The notes under the pieces: generated by a model | What the model saw: only the letters and a program-made list of their open reading frames with translations | What the model was told of the DNA's origin: nothing | Databases searched by the model: none | Program-made: the position numbers and the translations under genes | From: Nipponacmea schrenckii | Taxonomy: Eukaryota; Mollusca; Gastropoda; Lottiidae | Assembly: GCA_030562195.1 (NCBI GenBank) | Contig: CM060199.1 | Span: 34,802,338-34,866,337 of the forward strand | Direction of reading: 5' to 3' | DNA length: 64,000 nt | Shown: one piece after another, positions 1 through 11,400 of the stretch | How the letters are laid out: every line of letters starts with the position of its first letter | How positions within the stretch are numbered: the first letter of the stretch is position 1

Positions 1-112
1 ATATTCCCTTTCTCAATCAGATGTACGGTCGGGTGTATATTCCCTTTCTCAATCAGATGTATGGGTGGGTGTATATTTTCTTTCCTAATGAGATGTATGC
101 GTGGGTGGATGT
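1..112. repeat. 36-bp tandem repeat, about three copies, at the window edge
   Basis: Three consecutive ~36-bp units begin at positions 1, 37 and about 73. Each has a pyrimidine-rich start (atattccctttctcaatcag), then agatgta and a GGGTGT-like end. The third unit is more diverged. The array may continue to the left of the window. Confidence 0.75.
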
Positions 113-3100
113 TACAGTGCCTATTAGTTGAGTGTCTATAAGCAGTAGAGGAGTTAATTTCTAACATTGTGCGTTTATACGTTTTCGCATCAATTTTTCC
201 ATAAAGCTTTTCGTGGGAGAACCTTTCTACTTGTCTAATAAAAAACAACACATCACATCCTTTAATTCTAACATACAAACAAATTCATATTCAATATCAT
301 TTGCTTCAAAAGCATATTTTCAGCATTCAATGGAGCATACAATATCTCTACGATCATTTGGATACTGGATAATATTTGTTTCGTCTTCCATCATTCCAAA
401 TTATTTCCTGGATTTTCACACCTGTAAAGATATAAAAATTGATAATGTTAATAATGGAAATATGTCGACATAACAAACCCTTCCTATACATCGTTATAGT
501 ATACTGTAGTCTTTATACCATGTATACACAATGTCTTTTGAATATTATGTAGTCCTACATATCCTATGATAATGTATATTATATAAAATCGCGTTAACAA
601 TGTTCTTAGAGTTTTTGTTCATTTACCCTATAGAAACTCTTAGAATATTTAATAGGCCAGCACCATGTCATCACCATTCACAAAAAATATCTTGATCCAA
701 TGAAGAACAAAAGACCCGGTTTCCGCCTGAAAATGAAAGGTTTAAAAATTATTTCTGTTCGTTTCCGATTCCAAAATGCCAAATCAATATATTGTGAAGA
801 ATTGGTCAGAAAATAAAATACATAGACCAAAAATACAGGAATATAGGAATATAATTGATTAATAATATATGTAATCAATTTCAACAGCATTTCTAAAAGT
901 AGAAATAATTCCTGAAAAGAAAATTTAAGCTTTTTGAAAATTTGAGAAGCTAGGCTTGTTACACATAATCGTGGAGAAAAGATAATTTTTGATTCTATGT
1001 TTAATGTATAAAATCTAGGAATAGGTGTGTACGTATAATAGTCTTAAGGCGTAGAGTTGGGATTAGTAAACGTTAAAATCTGAATTATATTCCTAGTTTC
1101 TATAGACCATAGAATCTGTTTATTTAAACTGGTTCTTTCTTTATTTATGGAAATGAAACTCTTCTAGTGACTAAATCGATTTGTAATACATATATATTAA
1201 CAATGTCTTTATTGATTAAGGATATACTTACAGTAGTTTATTCATAACTAAATCCTATAATAAATAAACAATAGTTACACGGATGTGAAAACATTAGAAA
1301 CTACTAATTCTAAGCAAGAAAATTAATATATATATATTATAATACAAGTTCGGGTATAAATTTGAACCTGGATTTTACAATTTTTCCAATATATGCCAAT
1401 ATACTATTAAAAAGGTCTACATGCCTTGTACAACAAAGACAGATGTCAAATAGAATTTATTTTGATTACGATGTATAATCAATGTTGGAAGTATCTTATT
1501 AAAAGGAGAAATATTACGAGAAAATCAAGTATAAATATAAGACAAAAATCATTTTAAAGCTAATTTTAAACAAATATTACGGCTAATGCTGACAATTAGA
1601 AGGTGATCTCATAACATGGCATTTTATCAAGATGCATGAGTTATGAAAACCTGAGCATTCGACTGTATTTAAAAAGCACATGATAATTAAATAGAATGAT
1701 TATATTCATAAAGCAGTCCTTGTTACAAAGTTATTATACAAGTTTAGTATAGATGCAAGACCCAAGGTACAACTCCTTTATCCAAAGAACACATACAAAC
1801 TGAGAATAATTTAGAAAAATACCTGGCTCTATAGTCTAGGTTTGATCCCCCAGAAGCAAGGTATAAAACATAGAATGCCATTTGATTTGTTTAAGATCTA
1901 ATCTCCGACCGTAGGACTTCATGACCACACCTACTCGGAGCCGCCCTGCAGTAATAGTGGTCCCCACACCTACTACATGCTTGCCTTCAGCTGTCATGCA
2001 GGTCGCCGTTCCCAATCCAGTTTAGTAAAAAAACAGCATCATCAATCTTATAACCATTCCTACAGAGGGAGAATTTCGAAAAAAAGACTGAAATTTGTCC
2101 AGTTACAGCCAATAATTGGTTTTAGACACCTTCCTTTATCCTAAAGAAGTTGTTTTCAAATACAAAGCCCATGTTGAACTTGGAAATACACTCATACTTG
2201 AAGTTGACTTCACGTTGAGTGACTAAAATATGGTCACATGAAATCAACTTTTATAAATCCGGCGAGCTTTTCAAACATTCATTCTTTACATCTTATATGA
2301 TACACAGCTCATCAGATAATAGCCACAGTTTGGGAGAAGAATTGAATTGGGAAGAGACAATTTGGCCAGACTTCCCTTATATCCATATCATATTTTCTCT
2401 TCAAAAAACTCAGACAAATTGCACTATCAAAAGATTGAAGATCAAATTTTTTCAGACAGTATTGCAAATTATATTTTGCAGATTCCCAAAGAGAAGGATA
2501 GGTATTATCTAAACACATTCACACAATTACTGAAAGTTCAACAGGTAGCAATAAACCCAATAGATTCTCAGATTCAAGTGTTCCGTTCCGAAGGAAGATG
2601 TACACAAGGAGTCTTGTTTCGTTACACTTAATTATGCTTTTTAGAAGATGTATTATGTATTATATATTATCATAATATTAATTATGATATTATTTCTACA
2701 GTTGTATTCCTTTTATAAATTATTACAGTATCATTCCTACCGTTATATTAATAACAACACGATCATTCCATTATATTCCTATAGTTGTATATTACTATAT
2801 ATATTAATAGCATGATCTTAAAGCTATATTCCTATATATATTAATTTTAAAATCATCATTTCTTTGGTTCTATTTATATTATAACATGATCATTCCTATC
2901 ATAATTATATATTATCACCATCATTTCATCTGAATTATTTCTGTGATATATATTTTAATTCCTTCAGCTGTATATTTGTTTCAAATTATAATTAGGTAAG
3001 GTTTATTACGATGATATATTATAACGGTATCAACCCCTAAACTCTATTCATATCACATTTGTTTAGTTTATTCATATTCATTTAACTCGTTATTTTTATA

Positions 3101-3197
3101 TTTTAAATAAGTGTTCACACAAATAATTGTATATTATCTGTTATATTTTACACGAGGTCCATATCATGAACAAGTTTAAAGTAGAATTTTGACCTAC
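113..3197. other. Gene-poor AT-rich stretch
   Basis: I see no open frame here with convincing splice sites and a recognisable protein. 2640-3130 is very AT-rich with diffuse TATATT/ATTCCTA repetition. 1820-2035 is a more GC-rich island that looks like a SINE remnant (separate entry). The minus-strand gene at 3198-4581 may continue leftwards into this stretch, because its last supported exon ends in a splice donor and not in a stop codon. I could not choose its next exon. Confidence 0.4.
1820..2035 (+). repeat. Possible tRNA-derived SINE remnant
   Basis: A pol III B-box-like motif (GGTTTGATCCC, around 1840) is followed by an island of much higher GC content (about 1905-2020) inside very AT-rich DNA. 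A diverged conserved SINE core with a decayed head would look like this. No clear A box is seen upstream at the usual spacing, so it may be 5' truncated, or the match may be chance. Confidence 0.3.
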
Positions 3198-4581
3198 CTT
3201 GTATTTCAGCATGGAGTTCTGTTTCTGATTGTTAATCTGAATCTCTGACAGCATAGCTGTAAAAATAAAATATCAAAATTTCATCAGTCTGATTTATTCT
3301 AGAGCAAATACATTTTCCAGCAATCACCTATAGTAAGTTACAGACATCTCTAGCTAACAAGTTATCAATTTGGGTGAATCACAGCATTCCAGTAATTTCA
3401 AGTGATAATGCATATTTTTCGATCAGTGGCGTCTATTTAGTTAAGTGGAATTGCTGGAACCATTGGCGTAGGTAAGACTGAAAATGGGGATGATGCAATT
3501 TGATGCTATCAGAGTTCCTGACACGCACACATATTTAAATAACCTTTTTACAATTGTTTTAAGTTGCATTTGCTTTAGTACACACTAATAGGTGATGGGA
3601 GAATACAAACATCTCATTTTAAAACAACATTGAAACCTTTTAAATTTGAAACATTTCAAAAAGTAAGCGTCCACTCGAATATATCGAGAAGCGCTAGTAA
3701 CCAAATCATATAAAAAAAAGCCAGATGTTAAATATTCTACTTCTTAGTTGCAAAAAAAGGTAACGGTATATAACAAAGCAAACGAAAAATCTTACCTAAT
3801 GAATGTACAGATATATCATTGTCTATTTGCAATTCATCACCGCAAGAAAAAAAATTCTGCTTCGTTGCTAACAAGACAACAAGATGTTGAACCCTGGGAT
3901 GTCTGCAGTCAGAATAAATAAACACTACAGGTGGAGGGGTTTCTAGCCTTAACTGATTTTAGCTCACCTCCAAGCTGTACATAACACCCCTTTACATCTT
4001 AAAAATGCCTTTATATATTTGAACAAAATTCATCCGTAATTAAGAATTTAAATCCAACACAATGACCAAAGGTTAAAGGGTAGGATTTTTTAATACCACT
4101 GACAACATTTCATCCTAAAACGCAGATTTTTTTAGTTGCTTCAGTGACTATGGGGATTAATTAAATCAAGAAGTATAATAATATAATATAATAATCTTTA
4201 TTAACAGTATTTAGGTCTGAGACCCATATATACAAATATCAATAAAGTGCAATATGTGAAGAAGTGTTTCCTATGGTGGGTGTTAAATTCCGTTGGCCTG
4301 AACGTAGCTCTGCTATTCTGAAATTTTATATAAATCCAGACGAATAATTGTATATGAATATACATTCCAAGTAACAAGTTTATAATACCTTATATGCAAT
4401 ACTCTTATCAACCTTACCAAATCAAAATGAAACCAGAGCATACAAGCTTTCACTTGCTCCAATGTTTTTTTTGAAACTCGTTAAAATCAAATACATCCGA
4501 ATATTGTTTCATTGAACAACAATCTAGAACTTTCGATGATATTTTGGAGTTCATATTTCCATACATGATGGTAAAATGCAT
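3198..4581 (-). CDS. Unrecognised minus-strand gene, three linked exons (partial)
   Basis: Three minus-strand exons with compatible phases can be read: 4454-4581 (from an ATG, ends phase 2 before a GTGAAA donor), 3796-3902 (acceptor ttctgactgcag, donor GTAAGA, ends phase 1) and 3198-3256 (acceptor ending tttttacag, donor GTAGGT, ends phase 0). Together they encode about 97 residues. The middle exon reads HPRVQHLVVLLATKQNFF and later GDELQIDNDISVHSL. The third reads AMLSEIQINNQKQNSMLKYK, which looks like the start of a coiled coil. An in-frame stop lies upstream of the first ATG, consistent with a start or an unseen upstream exon. The first exon is the weakest. The gene is divergent from KLHL18, whose ATG is about 0.9 kb away. 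I do not recognise the family and the 3' end is not found. Confidence 0.4.
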
Positions 4582-5473
4582 TTTGGTAAAATGATGGGGT
4601 AATTTTCTCAGTTATCTTAGCAATAATTCATCAATTATCATTTTTTAATTGCCATATTAGGCCTACTTGTTAGTGAAGAGATGGTGATAATCTTCCTTAC
4701 ATGATAGGCCTACACCAAATACTGTCATTATTTGACTTTGTACTGATCGTGTGATGTAATTATATATTGTGTGACGATGTATTTCACTTTGTATGTTTTA
4801 GTTGGCTTTTTACAATAATACCGTACTGTAGTATCCACAGGTTTTCTTGATGCTTTAAAGGGATAATAGGTCTTAGAATGAACATAAAATTTGAAAATTT
4901 TAAATTTGGTCAGAAAGAGCTCTATTCATCAGTAAATATACCTGCTACCATAAATAGCATGAAAAAATAAATAAATATCCAAAAAACTAAGTAATTATCC
5001 ATTAAGATGCATTTGATTATTGAAAAACGCTTAATAAATTGATTGAGCGGTTTTCAAAAATGGCATAGTTTTGCGAGTTTTCAAGATTTTAAGAGATTCT
5101 GTTACTTTATGACACCAGGTAAGTTCCCTGATGAATATACACTCATATTGATCTTTCTTGAGAACTAAAATTTTATTTTCATGATAAGATCTATATTATC
5201 CCTTTAAAAGATATTCGAGTTGTTTTCTGTGCTCGTAGTTTTGACTCTAAGATTGGATTGTAAGTAGATGCGTTCGACATAACTTTTGAATGCAATGAAG
5301 GATATTTCGTCGTTCTTCTATCCAAATGCAGTTCTTTAATAAATATAAGTATAAAAAAGATGGATGAGTGATTTAAATGTTTCCATAGTTTAGTAAACTG
5401 TATTCGACATCGACTCATCCTTTAGGACTGTGAAGCAGGGCAGAGTAATCGAATACCACACATAATAACAAAA
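4582..5473. promoter_or_regulatory. Probable divergent promoter region and KLHL18 5' UTR
   Basis: This interval separates the first exon of the candidate minus-strand gene from the KLHL18 start codon, so promoters of both should lie here. The final ~60 bases before the KLHL18 ATG are purine-rich and less AT-rich, and the start context (acaaaaATGG) is good. No convincing TATA box is seen. Much of the interval (4854-5207) is a MITE-like insertion, so promoter elements probably lie to its right, around 5210-5470. Confidence 0.35.
4854..5207. mobile_element. MITE-like inverted-repeat element, family 2, copy A
   Basis: The stretch starts TTTAAAGGGATAATAGG and ends with the near-reverse-complement TATTATCCCTTTAAA. 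The terminal similarity continues inwards (left TCTTAGAATGAACATAAAA; the right end is the inverse with a few changes). The interior has a conserved block with TCAGTAAATATACCTGCTAC and a later TTATTGAAAAACGCT. The same blocks recur at 16440-16665, 21150-21445 and 25939-26206. There is no coding capacity, so it is a non-autonomous DNA-transposon relic. Copy A is the longest and keeps both ends. Confidence 0.7.
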
Positions 5474-8400
5474 ATGGCTGACGATGTTGTTGTGTTTACA
5501 AGAGCAGATTTACCTACCACGGCTTTTCCTGTCATTGCTGATATTCGGCGACAAGGGAAATTATGCGATGTCACTCTCAAGGTAAGTCCTGTAATTTTAT
5601 GTAAAGCAAATTTCTTCTAACTTCTATAACTAAAAACCTGGCATTGTGATGTACAAATAGACTAGCCTATCTCGATGGATCACACGCTCTTCTTCCTCAC
5701 TCACTAATTGAGTTCGTCAATTTTTCTTAGATCCAATATTTCTGCATGATTTGAAATATCAATTTCATAACTATTATCTCGAGCTTTAGATTAATTGCCT
5801 TTGGGTTGATATAATGAAAATCAACTCAAAAATTTTTTTGAGTGGGTAGTCTATTTCCAGTGCGGCTGTCCTATATACCGGAAAATACCGAAAAGAACCG
5901 AATAAACTCCGAAAAATACCGAAAAAACTCCGAAAAGTACCGTAAAATACCTGAAAATACACCGAAAAAATACCAAAAAACACCGAAAAAACTTTTCTGA
6001 TACTAATTGCCGAAAAAAACCGAAAAAACCTAAATACCGAAAAAATCCTATATACCGAAAAAATCCTATATACCGAAAAAACCCTGAAATCCCCCAATCG
6101 GCAAACCTCGGGTGACTCTGCTTCTCTCCATCTATTCCTCGGCTGTAACACTGTAGAAATGAACGGTGAGCGTTCCACAGACGCAGCAAAAAAGCACAAA
6201 GGGTAAAGCTGCTGAACTTTCAATACGACTGATGTATATAAACTAGTGATTTCTATCGTTGCTGAAGTCTAATTAAAATATAGACCCAACATTCTCTTTT
6301 GTGTGTTATAAGTTTCGTACTGAATGTTTTATTAGCCATCTAGTGGTTACTTACAAAGCTGACAGCTAATAAAACATTCGAAACGAAACTTATAAAACAC
6401 GAACGAAAGTTGGGTCTATATTTGATTTCGGGGAAGGGAGGGGTTGTAGATAACTGTAATAATATGTACTAATCTTTCAATATACCTTTTATTTTTTAAT
6501 AATTTTAATGTTTTCAATTATAAGTAAATGAAAAAAACAATATAAAGATTCAAAATACACAAACTCTTTTCATTTCACTTAAATGACCAAAAAAAAAAAA
6601 AAAAAAAAAATATGGTGATGATTTTAAAGATCACATCGGCTCAATTTTTAACTGAAACTTGAAAATAAAGTCTTTGGACAATATCAGTTTTTCGAAACTA
6701 AACGATTTTATTTTCTGAAGTAACCTAATTTTTTTGGTTTAGTTTATCATATTAAAGTAATGTGTGTACAAATTTGCGTCAAATCTCCACTTCTTCCAAT
6801 CGTCAGAAACATTTAGGGGCCCGCGATCCCACCTATCCCCGGGGCCCATTCTGTCTCTTTAAAACTTTTCCGACGTTTGAGCGCCTAATATTATTAGTTT
6901 TTAAAGGGGGAGGGACGACCACAGAGAATAACTCCACAGAAAACACGGGCCTTGGCATCGGAATTTTTTTCTGTCCAGAGCGGGGCAAGGCACCAAATTG
7001 CATTGCAGCTAATAGTCCAACGCCGTTCCACTGAGCCACCGCACACCAATAAAATGGAGATTGGCAACTCAGTGTCCTGATGAATATCTACCAACAAACA
7101 GTTGAGGGAAATATTTTTTCTAGAAGTCAAATTCCTGTTTAATTTTTAAGTGGTCAGATTGTTCGGTATTTAGCGATTTTTTCGGTAATTACTGTCAGTT
7201 TTTTCGGTATATAGGATTTTTTCGGTATTTAGGTTTTTTCGGTTTTTTTCGGTAATTAGCACCAGAAAAGTTTTTTCATTTTTTTTGGTATTTTTTCAGT
7301 GTATTTTCGGTACTTTTCGGAGTTTTTTCGGTATTTTTCGGAGTTTTTTCGGATTTTTTCGGTTCTTTTCGGTATTTTTCGGTATATAGGACTGCCCTTC
7401 ATGTGTAACACCAAATGTTTCTAAAGATCTGAAGACATTCTCAGACAAACAGAGTACTGTTGTTTTTTGTTTTTTTGTTTATTTGTGAAATGAGAGAAAA
7501 TTTAATACTCAGCACAATGCAGACAGAGAATAGTATTGTTGTCATACCAACTAAGATATAAGAACAAAAGTTATAACACTTCTAAGACTAGGCTAATAAG
7601 AAGGTAGTTGTGAAGAAATGTGATAATGAAGTGGTAACAAATATTTCCTTTGTCCTTGGTAGGTTGCAGATCAGAGATTTTCAGCTCATAGGATTATTCT
7701 AGCAGCCAGTATTCCATATTTTAATGCCATGTTTACTCATGATATGGTAGAATCCAAACAAGGTGAAATATGTATGCAAGGAATTGATCCAAGGTAAGTA
7801 TTTCATGCATCAAAATTTCCCAGGATTGATTTAAACAGAATGCTGTTACTCCAGGTAATTAAGGAAGTAAAATATACACGGCAGATTCCATTTGAAAAGA
7901 TTTCATGGTACTGCTGATACAGATCCATTTAAATCTTTTAAATGATGTATTGTGATTTTTTTTTTATTACAGTGCTCTTGAATCTCTAGTCAACTTTGCT
8001 TATGATGGTCGTTTACAAATTGATGCTGGCAGTGTGCAATCTTTACTTATAGCAGCTAGTTTCTTACATTTACAGTGTGTAAAAGAAGCATGTTGTGATT
8101 TTTTACAAAATAGGTAAAAAAAAATCTTTCTTTCATAATTCCATTTTCTGACTGTATATTTGCAGTACCGTAACATTTTTCATTGAAGATTTAGTGCTTT
8201 TATGACTGTTCTGTTGCATATATAACACAATTGTTGAAATATATTTTGTGATCTAATTTTATAGTTGGGTGATGATATTTAAAAGTAATGCATTGCAGAT
8301 TTAAAGGGTATATTTTCAAATATATGTATCATTAAATCAGTAGTTAGGTGTTGTAGACAGGGCTACAAGTAAACCAATAATTGAAATAAGAGTGTTTTAA

Positions 8401-11400
8401 AATTATAAAGCAAATAAAGTTTATTATTAAGGATATGAAATTATTTTTTTTTATTCACAATAAGACAATAAAGTCATATTATTTTGACACATAGGAGAAG
8501 AATGAAGTCAGAATTCTTGCTTTTATATGATTAATTCAATTTTTTTTCAGACTCCATCCTCAAAATTGTTTAGGTGTACGATCATTTGCTGATCAGTATA
8601 TGTGTAACAGTCTAGTTGAAGCAGCTAATAAATTTATACAGAACAATTTTAAACAAGTATCTGTAACAGATGAATTTATGAGCTTACCTAAAGCTGACTT
8701 TGTAGATATTTTGTCCAGAGATGAGCTCAATGTTAGCAATGAAGAACAAGTAAGCTCTTATTTTCATAATTATTTGAAATAAGCTTGGTTGTTTTCTCTA
8801 GTAGGCAGTAGATAAGTGAGTTATGATAAAGACTTGGCCTTTACTCATTAGTATTTTTAAGTAAGTTTTTAAGCTCTACACTATCGCATTAAGATTTCAA
8901 GCCATTTTATTTTGTAATTTTTTTAGGTTATTTCACTGAATCCAGATCTAACTTGAACACAGAAACCCTTCTATTTATTTTAATATTTCTCAATTTTTCA
9001 TTCAGGTCTTTGAGGCAGCTTTGTCATGGGTAAAGAAAGATTTAGATAATAGAAAGGAACATTTTCCTGAAGTTCTAGTCAGACTCCGTCTCCCTTTATT
9101 AACTCCACAATATTTATCAGATAGAGTAGCTACAGAAGATCTAGTCAAGAGTTGTCTCAAATGCAGGTATGTTTCTTTGAAATAGATTTACTTCCCTTGC
9201 CATGAAAAAGCTTTAAATCTATCTGTATGAAATTATCCTTGCTTTCAGAGTGAAAAATGCAAAAATTATTTTGTTTTGCTTACCTAAGCAAATTTTTTAC
9301 GTATAATTGTTTTTCTTAAAAATTTAATGCCACAAATTTTTCTCTTTACTTATTGATATATGTCACATAGGATTGGGAATGTAGTTTAGGGTGTAATAAG
9401 AGATACTTTCCTGAACTGTGTTCGACCAAGAGTTTTGAATAACATATAGGGATTTTTCGAAGCCTAAAATAATCCTCTGTGCTTATGAAAGATAATAAAC
9501 AAGTAATTTGTATTAGCAATGATTATATGTAGATTTAAGCTCACCTATATAAGCAGAGTCAAAGAGCCATATTATGTCTAGTTGTAAAGATGAGAAATGA
9601 TATATGAAAAATGGTATACCTTTTTAACTTTCTACCAAATATGTGTATCTTGCTGCAAAGAAAATGTATCTTCTTTTGTTTCCATAGAGATTTACTAGAT
9701 GAAGCTAGAGACTATCACTTAATGCCTGAAAGACGTCCATTATTACAGACATTTAAAACTAAACCTAGATGTTGTACAGATGTACCTGGTATGATTTATG
9801 CTGTAGGGGGTCTCACTTCATCAGGTAAACACAGCTTCTGTTATATTATTATGTTCATACTCTCTTTATTAAATGCTTCTGTATTAATTGACATTGAAAC
9901 ACTTAGTGAGTGTTGATCTTCATTGTGCTCTGGTAAGGGTAGGTTTTAAATCCAAACCAGCAAACTGATCAAACCGGAAATAAAAACACAATTATTGGTA
10001 ATGCTAATTTTCATGAAAGAGACCAATGATAAAGTTGTGATATCAAGCTTATTGTAAATGTGTTTTCTAGATTCTACAGGATATCTAGATTATTCAAGAT
10101 AATATTTGTAGACAATTATGTTTCATAATGATATATATTTTAGGTGAATCATTAAGTACAGTAGAAAGATATGATCCAATAGTAGATAGATGGAAAATAG
10201 CTGAAGCTATGAGTACTATGAGAAGTAGAGTTGGAGTTGCAGTATTAGAAGGTTTGTTAACCTTATTGATTAAGAACCTTCATTCAGATCAGATTTGTGG
10301 GCATGAAATTGCTTTTTTTTGTATTAAATTTTTCTTAGTTTTGAATTAACTGAAGCTTAGTCATTTTCTTTGGAGCGTAATAATAATAATAATAATTATA
10401 TGTAATTCAATCTACTGTTCTATAGATTCAAGTGTAATTTAAAACGACTTTATTTAATAGGTAAGTTATATGCAATAGGAGGTAATGATGGTGCTGAAAG
10501 GTTGAATACTGTAGAAGTTTTTGAACCTGAGAGAAAACAATGGAAGAAAGTAGCTCCAATGAATTGTAAAAGAAGGTCAGTAAACTCAGCTGGTATTGAA
10601 CACATTCTCAAAATTATATTTTATTGCATTTATGCATACGGTAGTAATAAATATATCACTGACAAGAAAACAGTAACAAATATTGAATAATTGATTTAGC
10701 ACTGTTTCAATAATATTAGCTCACTTTATTTCATTGAATTCACAATTTGCATTTGCGTTGACACATTGTAACAAGTGCACACAAGTTATCAATGGCAACG
10801 TTTACCTAGATAAACTAACAGTTTGATTTTAAACTCAAATCCAACATGATTTTAACTTTATAAGTATATCTTGGTAAAATTATCTTTGATAAACAGGTCA
10901 GATATTAACCTCCAGCTACCAGTTATTTAATATTCAAACACTTTTATATATAACTGAGGTATATAACTCTATTTATGAGTTTGATATACATTTAATCATA
11001 CTGATAACTGAGTTTTATTTATTCTATAATAGTGCTCAAGGTGCTGCAGCTTTAAATGGTCAGCTATATGTATGTGGTGGTTATGATGGTGTGTCATCTT
11101 TAAAATCAGTAGAAATATACGATCCTAAAACTGATGTGTGAGTAGGACATTTATATTATAAATAAGGCACATTCCAAATTATGTTGAATGTCAATTAAAA
11201 CAATTGTTCTAAAAATATTACAAATTTGTTGGATCTATGTGGCAACATCCTTAAAAATATATACTGTGATAATATTTTCGTTATTGGGATAACACTTTCT
11301 TGGTATAGCACAGATTCTAGTACTGAAAATTGGCTGAGACCCGAACGGGTTTCGAACCAGAGAAAGTGTTATCCCAAAAATGAAAATATTGTTGCAACAC

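Larger units (their letters stand above)
5864..7396. repeat. Large fold-back repeat in KLHL18 intron 1 (CCGAAAAA arms)
   Basis: The left arm (about 5864-6085) is a run of variants of ATACCGAAAAA/TCCGAAAAA starting with GTCCTATATACCG. The right arm (about 7163-7396) is the same series in reverse complement, ending CGGTATATAGGAC. The order of the variants (for example the ACTTTTCTG..TAATT interruption and the 'cctatata' spacers) is shared between arms, so this is one ~220-bp inverted repeat and not two independent simple repeats. The ~1.1-kb loop holds a MITE (6266-6423), a long A run near 6590-6610 and a SINE-like block (6800-7050). Transcribed through KLHL18, the arms could form a long imperfect hairpin. 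Confidence 0.8.

Noticed and set aside
2219..2640. Overlapping plus- and minus-strand open frames around 2.2-2.6 kb, one with a donor-like caacag/gtagca
   Set aside because: Frames on both strands compete, there is no recognisable protein, and neither links in phase to a neighbouring exon. At most a decayed coding remnant.
5191..5418. Minus-strand open frame reading ...SNASTYNPILESKLRAQ...
   Set aside because: It looks somewhat protein-like but runs into the family 2 MITE without a splice donor and overlaps the presumed promoter. I could not attach it to the 3.2-4.6 kb gene.
5786..6223. Minus-strand frames rich in phenylalanine, arginine and tyrosine
   Set aside because: They are translations of the CCGAAAAA repeat arm (FFRYI-type repetition), not genes.
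6762..7130. Open frames on both strands at 6.8-7.1 kb
   Set aside because: They arise from the GC-rich SINE-like block and have no similarity or splice context.
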